Of a stretch of DNA of 9,932 nt, positions 1 to 5,681 are shown in pieces (positions within the stretch are counted from its first letter, which is position 1; the number at the start of each line of letters is the position of its first letter). This DNA is from an uncultured Clostridia bacterium (GTDB lineage Bacteria; Bacillota; Clostridia; Christensenellales; UBA1242), in contig CANBAX010000026.1 of the NCBI GenBank assembly GCA_947366645.1, positions 1 to 9,932 on the forward strand, written 5' to 3'. Made by a program: the position numbers and the translations under genes. The notes beneath the pieces are model-generated. The model saw only the letters and a list, made by a program, of their open reading frames with translations. It was not told the origin of the DNA and ran no database searches.

Positions 1-76
1 TACAGCAATAAATTTTCATTTCTATATCTTCATTTAATTCAAATCTATCTAAGTATACAAATCCACAAACTTTCAT
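1..76 (-). CDS. N-terminal fragment of an unrecognised leftward gene, cut by the window edge
   Basis: Reading the minus strand from the ATG at 76-74 gives an open frame of 25 codons to the window edge, starting MKVCGFVYLDRFELN and continuing EDIEMKIYCC. An AAAGGA ribosome-binding site lies about nine bases upstream of this ATG (plus-strand 86-91). The same frame stays open upstream to a stop near 154, with another ATG at 132-130, but that one has no visible Shine-Dalgarno. The amino-acid mix looks protein-like, with alternating hydrophobic and charged residues. The overlapping plus-strand frame looks like random A+T-rich translation. The gene would be divergent from the three-regulator cassette, a usual place for a regulator's target. 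The fragment is too short to assign a family or function. Confidence 0.4.
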   Translation of the reverse strand, partial: MKVCGFVYLDRFELNEDIEMKIYCC

Positions 77-107
77 GTATATTAATCCTTTAATTGCGAT
101 AACCTTA

Positions 108-137
108 CGTATAAAAATAGTGTTTTGCGACATACAA
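108..137 (-). promoter_or_regulatory. possible weak promoter for the leftward partial gene
   Basis: On the minus strand TTGTAT (plus 132-137) and TATACG (plus 108-113) are 18 bases apart. They match the sigma-A -35 and -10 consensus at three and four of six positions. The spacing and position upstream of the ATG at 76 fit, but such matches are common in A+T-rich DNA. Confidence 0.2.
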
Positions 138-171
138 TATTTTATTTTAAGTTATTCACTCAACTATTATA

Positions 172-182
172 CGCAACTTGCG
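172..182. promoter_or_regulatory. 11-bp palindrome CGCAACTTGCG, candidate operator
   Basis: This is a perfect inverted repeat with 5-bp arms around a central C. Its right arm forms the start of the third TTGCGA repeat, so that copy could bind a dimer while the other two are half-sites. Two-fold symmetric sites of this kind are typical for Cro/C1-type proteins. No binding is shown by the sequence. Confidence 0.3.
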
Positions 183-217
183 ACAACTAGTCAATTAAAA
201 TCGCTAAAATTTTTAAT

Positions 218-229
218 ATTGCATGCAAT
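218..229. promoter_or_regulatory. 12-bp perfect palindrome ATTGCATGCAAT, candidate operator
   Basis: This is a perfect 12-bp palindrome 54 bases upstream of the first regulator's ATG. Its TTGC core starts 41 bp after the TTGC of the third direct repeat, close to four helical turns, continuing the phased series. It would lie near the promoter of the regulator cassette (a possible TATATT -10 is at 249-254, without a convincing -35), as expected for autoregulation. Confidence 0.3.
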
Positions 230-282
230 GATTACCTCAGAAGAATTTTATATTTGTTTTAGAATTGAGATAGGAGGTAGAT

Positions 283-588
283 ATGGATTACGATGAAATA
301 ATTAGACGAGTAGGTTACTTTAGAACTAGGGCTAATTTATCACAACGAGAGACTAGTTTAAGGTTAGGTTATAATCCTCAATTTATGCAGACTATTGAGA
401 ATAAACAAGTTCAATTAAAAGTTAGCACATTGTTAGATTTTTGTGATGTTGTAGGAATTACATTTTCAGATTTTGTTTATCTTGGAAAAACTTTTAATCC
501 AGAAAGAAAAGAAATATTAGATGTTTATTCCTCATTATCTGAAGAAAAACAAGACACAATTTTAAAACTTATGAAAAGTATGAAGTAG
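283..588 (+). CDS. Cro/C1-type helix-turn-helix regulator, first of a tandem pair
   Basis: This 101-residue protein is a small DNA-binding regulator, presumably a dimeric repressor in the cytoplasm. Residues about 6-63 form a Cro/C1 (HTH_3-like) domain. SQRETSLRLGYNPQFMQTIE has the usual pattern of helix 2, turn and recognition helix, and STLLDFCDVVGITFSDF matches the last two helices. The C-terminal 35 residues are a charged helical tail of the kind often seen in such proteins (LSEEKQDTILKLMK). There is no ligand-binding or peptidase domain. The ATG is preceded by a strong AGGAGGT at 272-278. The next gene begins 16 bases after the stop and encodes a close paralogue. The upstream palindromes and TTGCGA repeats suggest autoregulation and control of the divergent partial gene. 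The family call is firm; the target is inference. Confidence 0.88.
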   Translation: MDYDEIIRRVGYFRTRANLSQRETSLRLGYNPQFMQTIENKQVQLKVSTLLDFCDVVGITFSDFVYLGKTFNPERKEILDVYSSLSEEKQDTILKLMKSMK

Positions 589-604
589 TATAAGGAGATA
601 AATA

Positions 605-910
605 ATGGATTATGATGAGATAATTAATAGAGTGGGTTATTTTAGAAATAGAGCAGGTTATTCACAAAGAGAAACTAGCGAAATGCTAGGCTACAATTCT
701 CAGTTCATGAAGACCATTGAGAGTAAAAAAGTTCAACTTAAAGTTAGCACTTTGCTAGAGTTTTGTAACGTGGTGGGGATAACAATATATGACTTTTTTT
801 ATATAGGTACTAATTTTTCAGAGAACAAAAAAGCTTTTTTGGATACATTTCTTGCTTTGCCAGAAAATAAAAAAGATGTAGTTATAGAATTAATGAAAAA
901 TTTGAAATAA
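605..910 (+). CDS. Cro/C1-type helix-turn-helix regulator, second paralogue
   Basis: This 101-residue protein is collinear with the preceding one without gaps. I count 64 identical residues, mostly in the DNA-binding domain and much fewer in the C-terminal tail. The helix-turn-helix core is SQRETSEMLGYNSQFMKTIE, and VQLKVSTLL is shared exactly. Recognition-helix differences are modest (P to S, Q to K, N to S), so the two may bind related sites or form heterodimers. The tail differs most, which would suit diverged dimerisation or partner choice. AAGGAGA at 592-598 is a good ribosome-binding site for the ATG at 605. Only 16 bases separate it from the first gene and 13 from the third, so all three probably share one transcript. 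It most likely arose by local gene duplication. Confidence 0.88.
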   Translation: MDYDEIINRVGYFRNRAGYSQRETSEMLGYNSQFMKTIESKKVQLKVSTLLEFCNVVGITIYDFFYIGTNFSENKKAFLDTFLALPENKKDVVIELMKNLK

Positions 911-923
911 CTAAGAGGTTATA

Positions 924-1130
924 ATGATAAAGATTAAAGTAAAGGAAATTCTTGACGAACGAAAACTTACAAAGTCGTGGTTATTCAACCAAATGGATAT
1001 GAGTTATCAAAACTTAAATAGATTATTAAATAATGAAACGAAGGCAATAAAATATAAAAATATTGAGTTACTTTGTGAAATTCTTAATGTGACGCCAAAT
1101 GAAATTTTTGAAATAATAACAGACAATTAA
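924..1130 (+). CDS. minimal Cro/C1-type helix-turn-helix protein (HTH_26-like)
   Basis: This 68-residue protein is essentially a single helix-turn-helix domain of the small Cro-like (HTH_26/YozG-like) type. KVKEILDERKLTKSWLFNQM is helices 1-2, SYQNLNRLLNNETKAIKY covers the recognition helix and following turn, and IELLCEILNVTPNEIFEII covers the last helices. It is a different subfamily from the two 101-residue paralogues, so it is not a third copy. The start has an AAGAGGT ribosome-binding site at 913-919, and the gene follows the second regulator by 13 bases. It ends at the terminator at 1131-1158. Being last in a regulator-only cassette, it may act as a Cro-like antagonist or co-regulator of the pair. 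That is speculation from gene order. Confidence 0.82.
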   Translation: MIKIKVKEILDERKLTKSWLFNQMDMSYQNLNRLLNNETKAIKYKNIELLCEILNVTPNEIFEIITDN

Positions 1131-1158
1131 AAATAAGACCTTTTCGGTCTTATTTTTT
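1131..1158. terminator. bidirectional intrinsic terminator between convergent genes
   Basis: AAATAAGACC (1131-1140) and GGTCTTATTT (1146-1155) form a perfect 10-bp stem around the loop TTTTC, with a T run to 1158 for rightward transcripts. On the minus strand the hairpin is followed by a T5 run. It starts directly after the TAA of the third regulator, and the stop codon of the large leftward gene (1157-1159) lies in the T run. One hairpin can therefore end both convergent units. Confidence 0.85.
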
Positions 1159-4100
1159 ATTTGTCATCTTCCTGTTTTTCAGCGGACTTTGACTTTTTGC
1201 CTGCTTGAATTTTTTCAAGTTCGCGTAGTTCTTTCTCTTCTTCATCTGCAAGTCTTTTTTCAATAGAGATAAGGTAATCTGCGGATAGGGTGGTGTCAAG
1301 TTGTTCTTTAAGGATATTTTCCTTTTCATTAAGCCTTGCCATCTTTCCAGCATACGCTTTAAATTCTTTCTCGGCTTCTTTAGTCACACCTTTACCAGAA
1401 AGTCTTGTCGCTTTAATTGCCTCTTTGTGTGCAAGTTCAAGTGCCTCGCGTTCCTCATTGAGAGCATTTATTGCTTCACGAATTTCTTTTGCTTCGTTAT
1501 CTCTTTCATTCTGTGCCTTAATAAGAATTGCATCGTGGTTTACATTTATCTTTCTGTCGTACTCTTCGCCACTAAACTTTTCATGCTTTTTAATTTTCAC
1601 TTTGCTAAGTCCAACAGCTACTAATGCGCCAATAAGTGCAAGGGCAGTGAATATTGAAGGTATGATAACCCAAAGTTGAGTATTGTCGGCAGGTGTAGAA
1701 GGGTTTTCAGGTTTATCTGGTTTGTCATCACTTTGGTTTTGATAGGTGGAAGTGAAAATTGTCTTGTTAAATTCCTCGCTCTCTTTTGCACTTGTAAAGT
1801 CAAGTTCGGTTGAGGAAGTAAGTTTAACATTTGCAAGATAGCCCGCACCGGTGGTTTCATAGCAGTCACTGTTAATTGCAAATACAAGGTTTGCAGTTAC
1901 TGCGTTTGCAGGTGCCTTTATATATACTTTATAGTGAGTGAACTTTTCATTTGATTTTAATTGTGTAATTTCTGAGAAGTCTTTAAGTCCAACACTCACG
2001 CCGTATTCACATTTATGTTCCTTGTTGTTTTCTTTAATTGCGTCCTCGTCAGCTGAGAAGTTTGTTTGAAGGTCAAAGGAAAGTTCGTAGTATGCGTTTT
2101 CAGCAAGTGAGTATGCAAATTTGGTTGTTAGGGTAGGTTTGCTTTCTGCGAAGGAAACAAGTGCTAAAATATTTCCCTCTTCTGTTGTGATATCAAATTG
2201 GTTTTTCTGTCCATTTACGATACCGCCGTTTGCAACACTACCTTCGCCAGTACCTTTTTTGCCTTCCTCAAAAGTTAACGTATTTGATAGGGTAAGCCCT
2301 TCCCCAATAGTGCCGGTTGGGTCAAGAGAAAACATATCAGTAAGGTCAACTTTGTAAGGTGCTACATCTGGAAGTGTAACATCGCTCTTTAAATTAAAGT
2401 TGTCTAGGTAAACATAGCCCTGCATTTCTTCGCCAACTTTGTCTTGTCCAAAATGTACAATAGCCTTTACATCAAGTGGTACAAGTTCATTTGTTTTAAA
2501 GTAGACTTTCATCTTAGTCCAGTTGTAGGATTCAATGCCTTTTTGTAAGAAGAGTTGAATTCCATTCGAGTCTACAATTTCCAAGGTAATCTCAGCATTT
2601 TTGTCGGTCTGTGTTACTGTTTTGTAGTCAAAACTAATTTCACTCCACTTTCCAGCTGAAAGGGTTTTGGAAGGTGTTTCAATAGACTGGTAGGAAGGAA
2701 AACTATTGTACATCATGTAAACATTGTTTACAGAATTTGTTCCTTCTGGGTGTTTTGGGAAAGAGCCTTTCCAGTCATAAGAAGAATACATTTCGTTAAA
2801 GTGTGTTTCATCTTTAAGATATATAACTCCACCTTCGGTGTATTTTCCGTTCTTTGCAGTGTAGCCCTGGGCTTTAAGAGGGTAGTTAAGTTTTGCAGTT
2901 TCGCTATCTGCTAAATCGAAATAGCTGTTTGTAAAGTCGGGGTCTGAAGTTGCCACCTTCATTGTAAGTGCATCGCCGTCTGTAGGAAAGGAAGCGCTGT
3001 CAATTTGAGATAGAGATATATTGTCTATAAACACACAACCTTCGGCATTTTCTTTTTCATTGCCAAGTGCAATTTCAAGATAAACATTTGTGTCATACTC
3101 ATTGTGGCATTTCACATAAATGTCAATGGTTGTATAGTCGTTATATCGTGGGTTTTCGTTATTTGTGGTAGCACAAGTTTTAGTAGTTGAAGCAAGGGTA
3201 GGGTAGAGAGCTTTTATGTCGTACCAGTCGTAAATTTTTTCAGTCTCTTTAACAGAAACCGTAAAATTGCCAGAACGTATCTGACTTACCTTCGCTCTAA
3301 GTGAAAATTTGTACACGCCATGTGCTTTCAAGGTGATGTCTTTGGATTTTACTGAAACATGACTTTGTCCGTCTGTGAAAAGTACAAGTGCGTTAGCGTT
3401 TTCGCCGTTAGTACCTTTGGTTTTATCAAAACTCAGGTCGCTTCCTACATAGTCATAACCCTTAGGGTTTTCAAGGCTCATAGTCTGTTCTTTAAAATAC
3501 TGAGGCTGTGCATTTCGCACTACTGGCATAATCCAAGCATGGGACTTAGGGGTTATCGAGGAAGTCCAAGCATCACCAAGTACTGAGAAATCATCTGGAC
3601 GCTTGTCCTCAAAATCAAAATTGTAACCAGCCATATCCAGTTTAAACTCTTTGTCGTTTTCTTCATCTTGTAATCTGTCTACAAGGAATTTGGTATCGGT
3701 TGTATTCACATTCGTGCTGTCTGTAAATTTATATTGCTTGTCAATAGCGGCATTAAAGAAGGTATTTTCACTAAACTCTTCTAAATACACCTTGTCAAAG
3801 AAAACAACACCAGTGGAGTAATTTTCCCTTCCGCCTAAATATAGCTGAAGGTTGACGGTTTGTGCTTCGCTACCTGTGGCGATATAGAAATAATAGGTGG
3901 CCCAAGAAGTGTTGTTTAAGCCCTCATAACCAAGAGTGACTTCTTTGCCTTCCGCATCTTTAAGTCCGTCAACATAGACGGAAGCTTTCACATCATATTC
4001 GCCCTGATTTTTGCCGTCATCACTGGAAAGGGTGTCTACGCTAAGACGATAATAGGAGTTGGCATTAAGAGTAATGTCGTTAGATTTGTAACCAATTCGT

Positions 4101-4492
4101 CTTGAAACATTGTCACCAGCAAGAGTTTTACGAGAGTTCAGCATTAAAATTCTGTTATCCTCATCAGTTTTGTGAGGGTTTTCAGAGATGTAATAATGCG
4201 ATTTGTATTCGTTAAAGTTTTCGCCTGTGTTGATGATAAGCGCAAGTGCATTGTTGTCTTTGTATTCCGGCATAGCTTCCCAACCAGGTGTGCTTTGGGA
4301 ATATTCCCCAGAGATACCATCGTTAAAAGAAGAACCATAGATAGACACAGGTGCAATATGGTCTTGCTTATAGTTGTAAGTCACGGCGTCACTTGCAGAA
4401 GGTGCAGCAGTGCCAATAAAGCCAGCCCCTAAAAAAGCGAAAGGGAAAGCAAGTGCAAAACAAATTTTTTTCATATTATTTTTCTTAATCAT
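1157..4492 (-). CDS. large secreted, membrane-anchored protein with four jelly-roll-like modules and a charged cytoplasmic tail
   Basis: The protein has 1111 residues. Residues 1-35 are a signal peptide: basic start, hydrophobic FALAFPFAFLGAGFIG, then small residues near SASDA. Four extracellular modules follow, each closing with the same beta-strand signature: TGVVFFDKVYL (227-237), EGCVFIDNISL (484-494), QGYVYLDNFNL (691-701) and GAGYLANVKL (882-891). Strands such as ITLNANSYYRLSVD precede them. This is the usual pattern of galactose-binding-like or carbohydrate-binding (CBM4/9-like) folds, so glycan binding is likely but unproven. A proline-rich linker (923-936) leads to a membrane helix (940-962), a basic stop-transfer KVKIKKHEK, and about 149 charged, probably coiled-coil residues inside the cell. 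There is no LPXTG and no enzyme motif. The first ATG is preferred because GGTGAT, complementary to the 16S tail, precedes it; the ATG at codon 7 has no such site. It is divergent from the TSUP genes. Confidence 0.85.
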   Translation of the reverse strand: MIKKNNMKKICFALAFPFAFLGAGFIGTAAPSASDAVTYNYKQDHIAPVSIYGSSFNDGISGEYSQSTPGWEAMPEYKDNNALALIINTGENFNEYKSHYYISENPHKTDEDNRILMLNSRKTLAGDNVSRRIGYKSNDITLNANSYYRLSVDTLSSDDGKNQGEYDVKASVYVDGLKDAEGKEVTLGYEGLNNTSWATYYFYIATGSEAQTVNLQLYLGGRENYSTGVVFFDKVYLEEFSENTFFNAAIDKQYKFTDSTNVNTTDTKFLVDRLQDEENDKEFKLDMAGYNFDFEDKRPDDFSVLGDAWTSSITPKSHAWIMPVVRNAQPQYFKEQTMSLENPKGYDYVGSDLSFDKTKGTNGENANALVLFTDGQSHVSVKSKDITLKAHGVYKFSLRAKVSQIRSGNFTVSVKETEKIYDWYDIKALYPTLASTTKTCATTNNENPRYNDYTTIDIYVKCHNEYDTNVYLEIALGNEKENAEGCVFIDNISLSQIDSASFPTDGDALTMKVATSDPDFTNSYFDLADSETAKLNYPLKAQGYTAKNGKYTEGGVIYLKDETHFNEMYSSYDWKGSFPKHPEGTNSVNNVYMMYNSFPSYQSIETPSKTLSAGKWSEISFDYKTVTQTDKNAEITLEIVDSNGIQLFLQKGIESYNWTKMKVYFKTNELVPLDVKAIVHFGQDKVGEEMQGYVYLDNFNLKSDVTLPDVAPYKVDLTDMFSLDPTGTIGEGLTLSNTLTFEEGKKGTGEGSVANGGIVNGQKNQFDITTEEGNILALVSFAESKPTLTTKFAYSLAENAYYELSFDLQTNFSADEDAIKENNKEHKCEYGVSVGLKDFSEITQLKSNEKFTHYKVYIKAPANAVTANLVFAINSDCYETTGAGYLANVKLTSSTELDFTSAKESEEFNKTIFTSTYQNQSDDKPDKPENPSTPADNTQLWVIIPSIFTALALIGALVAVGLSKVKIKKHEKFSGEEYDRKINVNHDAILIKAQNERDNEAKEIREAINALNEEREALELAHKEAIKATRLSGKGVTKEAEKEFKAYAGKMARLNEKENILKEQLDTTLSADYLISIEKRLADEEEKELRELEKIQAGKKSKSAEKQEDDK

Positions 4493-4527
4493 AAATCACC
4501 TTAAATTAATTTTGTTAATACTTACAA

Positions 4528-4556
4528 AGTATACCATGTACAAGGCAAGAACGCAA
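4528..4556 (-). promoter_or_regulatory. sigma-A-type promoter of the large surface protein gene
   Basis: Read on the minus strand, TTGCGT (plus 4551-4556) is followed after exactly 17 bases by TATACT (plus 4528-4533). TGG immediately before TATACT makes an extended -10. Transcription would start near 4521, giving a leader of about 28 nt with the GGTGAT ribosome-binding site close to its end. Confidence 0.55.
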
Positions 4557-4571
4557 GTAAAATTTCCACCC

Positions 4572-4602
4572 TTCAAATATTTTTTATATAATTATTTATA
4601 AT
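4572..4602 (+). promoter_or_regulatory. possible promoter giving a leaderless TSUP transcript
   Basis: TTCAAA (4572-4577) and a perfect TATAAT (4597-4602) are 19 bases apart. The ATG at 4610 starts eight bases after the -10, about where RNA synthesis would begin, and no Shine-Dalgarno precedes it. A second TATAAT at 4587-4592 would give a leader of about 11 nt, also without a ribosome-binding site. The spacing is long and the region is very A+T-rich, so this is tentative. Confidence 0.35.
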
Positions 4603-4609
4603 AATAACT

Positions 4610-5092
4610 ATGGATAGGGTTATTAGCGGTAAAAATAAAGATAAAAAAGGGTTTTTAAAAAGAAGTGAAACCAAACTTTCTCGTAGTAAAAAAGTACATA
4701 AACATTTTAGCCAAAAAAGCAGAAAAACAAACAAGAAAATAAAGAGAAATTTGCTATTGATTTTAAGTGGAGGCGTGATAGGTCTTTTAAACGGATTCTT
4801 TGGCGGCGGTGGTGGAATGGTATGTGTGCCAATACTTGAAAAGGTACTGGGGCTAAGTAATAAACAGGCACATGCTACAGCGATAGCAGTAATATTTCCT
4901 TTAAGTTTAATTTCTGCCTTCATTTATGTAATAAATGGATATATAAGTTCACTGCCACTTGTAAGTGTGGGTGGCGGAGTGGTGCTGGGCGGAATACTCG
5001 GCTCTTATGCCCTAAAAGTTATGCCACCAAAGGCGATACGGGTAATATTTGCGATTATCATGTTTGTAGGGGGTATTAAATTAATTTTATGA
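4610..5092 (+). CDS. TSUP (TauE/SafE-like) membrane protein, first half-size subunit with basic N-terminal extension
   Basis: Residues 47-160 are a half-length TSUP transporter unit with about four membrane helices. The family's glycine signature is clear in GVIGLLNGFFGGGGGMVCVP (55-74). Full-length TSUP proteins, which export sulfite, sulfoacetate or related anions, have about 250 residues and two such halves in one chain. Here the other half is encoded by the next gene, whose ATG overlaps this stop (ATGA, 5089-5092), so translation is probably coupled and the products probably pair. Residues 1-46 are an unusual extension with 19 Lys or Arg and no hydrophobic stretch. The ATG at 4610 has no Shine-Dalgarno, and there is no further Met until residue 70. 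A TTG near residue 48 could be the true start, which would remove the extension. The substrate cannot be read from the sequence. Confidence 0.8.
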   Translation: MDRVISGKNKDKKGFLKRSETKLSRSKKVHKHFSQKSRKTNKKIKRNLLLILSGGVIGLLNGFFGGGGGMVCVPILEKVLGLSNKQAHATAIAVIFPLSLISAFIYVINGYISSLPLVSVGGGVVLGGILGSYALKVMPPKAIRVIFAIIMFVGGIKLIL

Positions 5093-5451
5093 CGATTTTT
5101 TTGTATCTTCTATTTGGTTTTTTAGGTGGCATATTTGGCGGCCTTGGTATGGGTGGTGGCACACTGCTCATACCTCTACTCACGATTTTTTTAGGGCTTG
5201 ACCAAAAACTTAGTCAAGGCATAAATCTGCTTTCATTTTTAATAATGGCACTTATCGCACTATGTATCCACTATAAAAACGGATATATAAAGGGGAAAGG
5301 TCTAGTTTATATAATAATAAGCGGTGTAGCCTTTTCCGCAATAGGTGCTTTGCTTGCGGGATTTATGCCATCTAAAGTGCTGAGAATGGCGTTCGGGGTG
5401 TTCTTATGTCTACTTTCAGTAATAGAATTTATTAAAGTATTCAAAAAATAG
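5089..5451 (+). CDS. TSUP (TauE/SafE-like) membrane protein, second half-size subunit
   Basis: This 120-residue, very hydrophobic protein has about four membrane helices. The TSUP glycine signature appears at its start (GFLGGIFGGLGMGGGTLLIP, residues 9-28). Later segments (INLLSFLIMALIALCIHYKNG; GAL-AGFMPSKVLRMAFG) match the second part of a TSUP repeat, including the small-residue helix before the conserved P-x-K/R-x-x-R loop. It is as long as one TSUP repeat, half the usual protein. It overlaps the preceding gene by 4 bp and has no close ribosome-binding site, so translation probably re-initiates after the upstream stop. A hetero-oligomer with that product is the natural reading. No terminator separates it from the ferredoxin gene 51 bases downstream, so some read-through is possible. 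Confidence 0.82.
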   Translation: MTIFLYLLFGFLGGIFGGLGMGGGTLLIPLLTIFLGLDQKLSQGINLLSFLIMALIALCIHYKNGYIKGKGLVYIIISGVAFSAIGALLAGFMPSKVLRMAFGVFLCLLSVIEFIKVFKK

Positions 5452-5480
5452 TTTACTTTGCTTGAAATCTATGATAAAAT
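5452..5480 (+). promoter_or_regulatory. sigma-A-type promoter of the ferredoxin-to-MreB-like operon
   Basis: TTTACT (5452-5457) directly follows the TSUP stop codon. TAAAAT (5475-5480) lies 17 bases downstream, and TGA immediately before it makes an extended -10. The transcript would start near 5487, just before the ACGGAGGA ribosome-binding site of the ferredoxin gene. This suggests the four-gene run has its own promoter. Confidence 0.5.
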
Positions 5481-5502
5481 TACTCCATAAACGGAGGATT
5501 AG

Positions 5503-5673
5503 ATGGTAAATAAGGAAAAATGTATCGGGTGTGGTACCTGTGTGGCAATTTGTCCAGTTGGGGCGATATCATTTGATAAAAATGGTAAGGCACAAATAGA
5601 CCCTAAAAAATGTATTCACTGTGGGGCTTGCGAGGCAAGCTGTCCAGTAGCAGCAATAGAATTAAATAAGTGA
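5503..5673 (+). CDS. 2[4Fe-4S] ferredoxin, clostridial type
   Basis: This 56-residue protein begins MVNKEKCIGCGTC and contains two classic four-cysteine motifs: CIGCGTCVAICP (residues 7-18) and CIHCGACEASCP (37-48). Each is C-x2-C-x2-C-x3-C-P, so it should bind two [4Fe-4S] clusters and carry low-potential electrons in the cytoplasm. Length and symmetry match clostridial ferredoxins of about 55 residues. A strong GGAGG at 5493-5497 sits six bases before the ATG. The stop codon overlaps the ribosome-binding site of the next gene, so expression is linked to the Ppx/GppA-like gene. No redox enzyme is encoded in the window, so its partner is unknown. Identity is nearly certain. Confidence 0.95.
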   Translation: MVNKEKCIGCGTCVAICPVGAISFDKNGKAQIDPKKCIHCGACEASCPVAAIELNK

Positions 5674-5680
5674 GGTTAGG
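5672..5680 (+). promoter_or_regulatory. ribosome-binding site that decides the Ppx-like start
   Basis: GAGG (5672-5675), overlapping the ferredoxin stop codon, lies six bases before the ATG at 5682. The in-frame GTG at 5670 has only A+T-rich sequence upstream, so the ATG is preferred. Confidence 0.6.
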
Positions 5681-5681
5681 A

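Larger units (their letters stand above)
94..186 (+). promoter_or_regulatory. three TTGCGA[TC]A direct repeats, candidate operator sites
   Basis: TTGCGATAA (94-102), TTGCGACAT (125-133) and TTGCGACAA (178-186) are near-identical 9-mers in the same orientation, in a G+C-poor control region. Their spacings, 31 and 53 bp, are close to three and five turns of B-DNA, so all three would lie on the same helix face. They sit between the divergent partial gene and the first regulator gene. The first copy lies between the candidate leftward promoter and that gene's ribosome-binding site. They are plausible binding sites for one of the Cro/C1-type regulators encoded at 283-1130. That role is inferred from position only. 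Confidence 0.35.

Noticed and set aside
1..76. Resemblance of GFVYLD in the left-edge fragment to the GYVYLDNF strand of the large surface protein
   Set aside because: The match is six residues, lies at the very N-terminus without a signal peptide, and is too short to claim homology.
75..296. 73-codon plus-strand frame before the first regulator
   Set aside because: It overlaps the regulator start, has no ribosome-binding site, crosses the candidate operators, and its translation looks like A+T-rich random sequence.
1290..4432. Several plus- and minus-strand frames inside the large surface protein gene
   Set aside because: They are shadows of a single 1111-codon gene with clear domain structure. 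None has a ribosome-binding site with recognisable protein sequence.
5040..5100. Frameshift splitting one TSUP gene
   Set aside because: Each half ends or begins naturally at a repeat border with its own signature, and ATGA overlaps are normal between coupled genes.
5670..5681. GTG at 5670 as start of the Ppx-like gene
   Set aside because: It has no Shine-Dalgarno, whereas GAGG lies at the right distance before the ATG at 5682.
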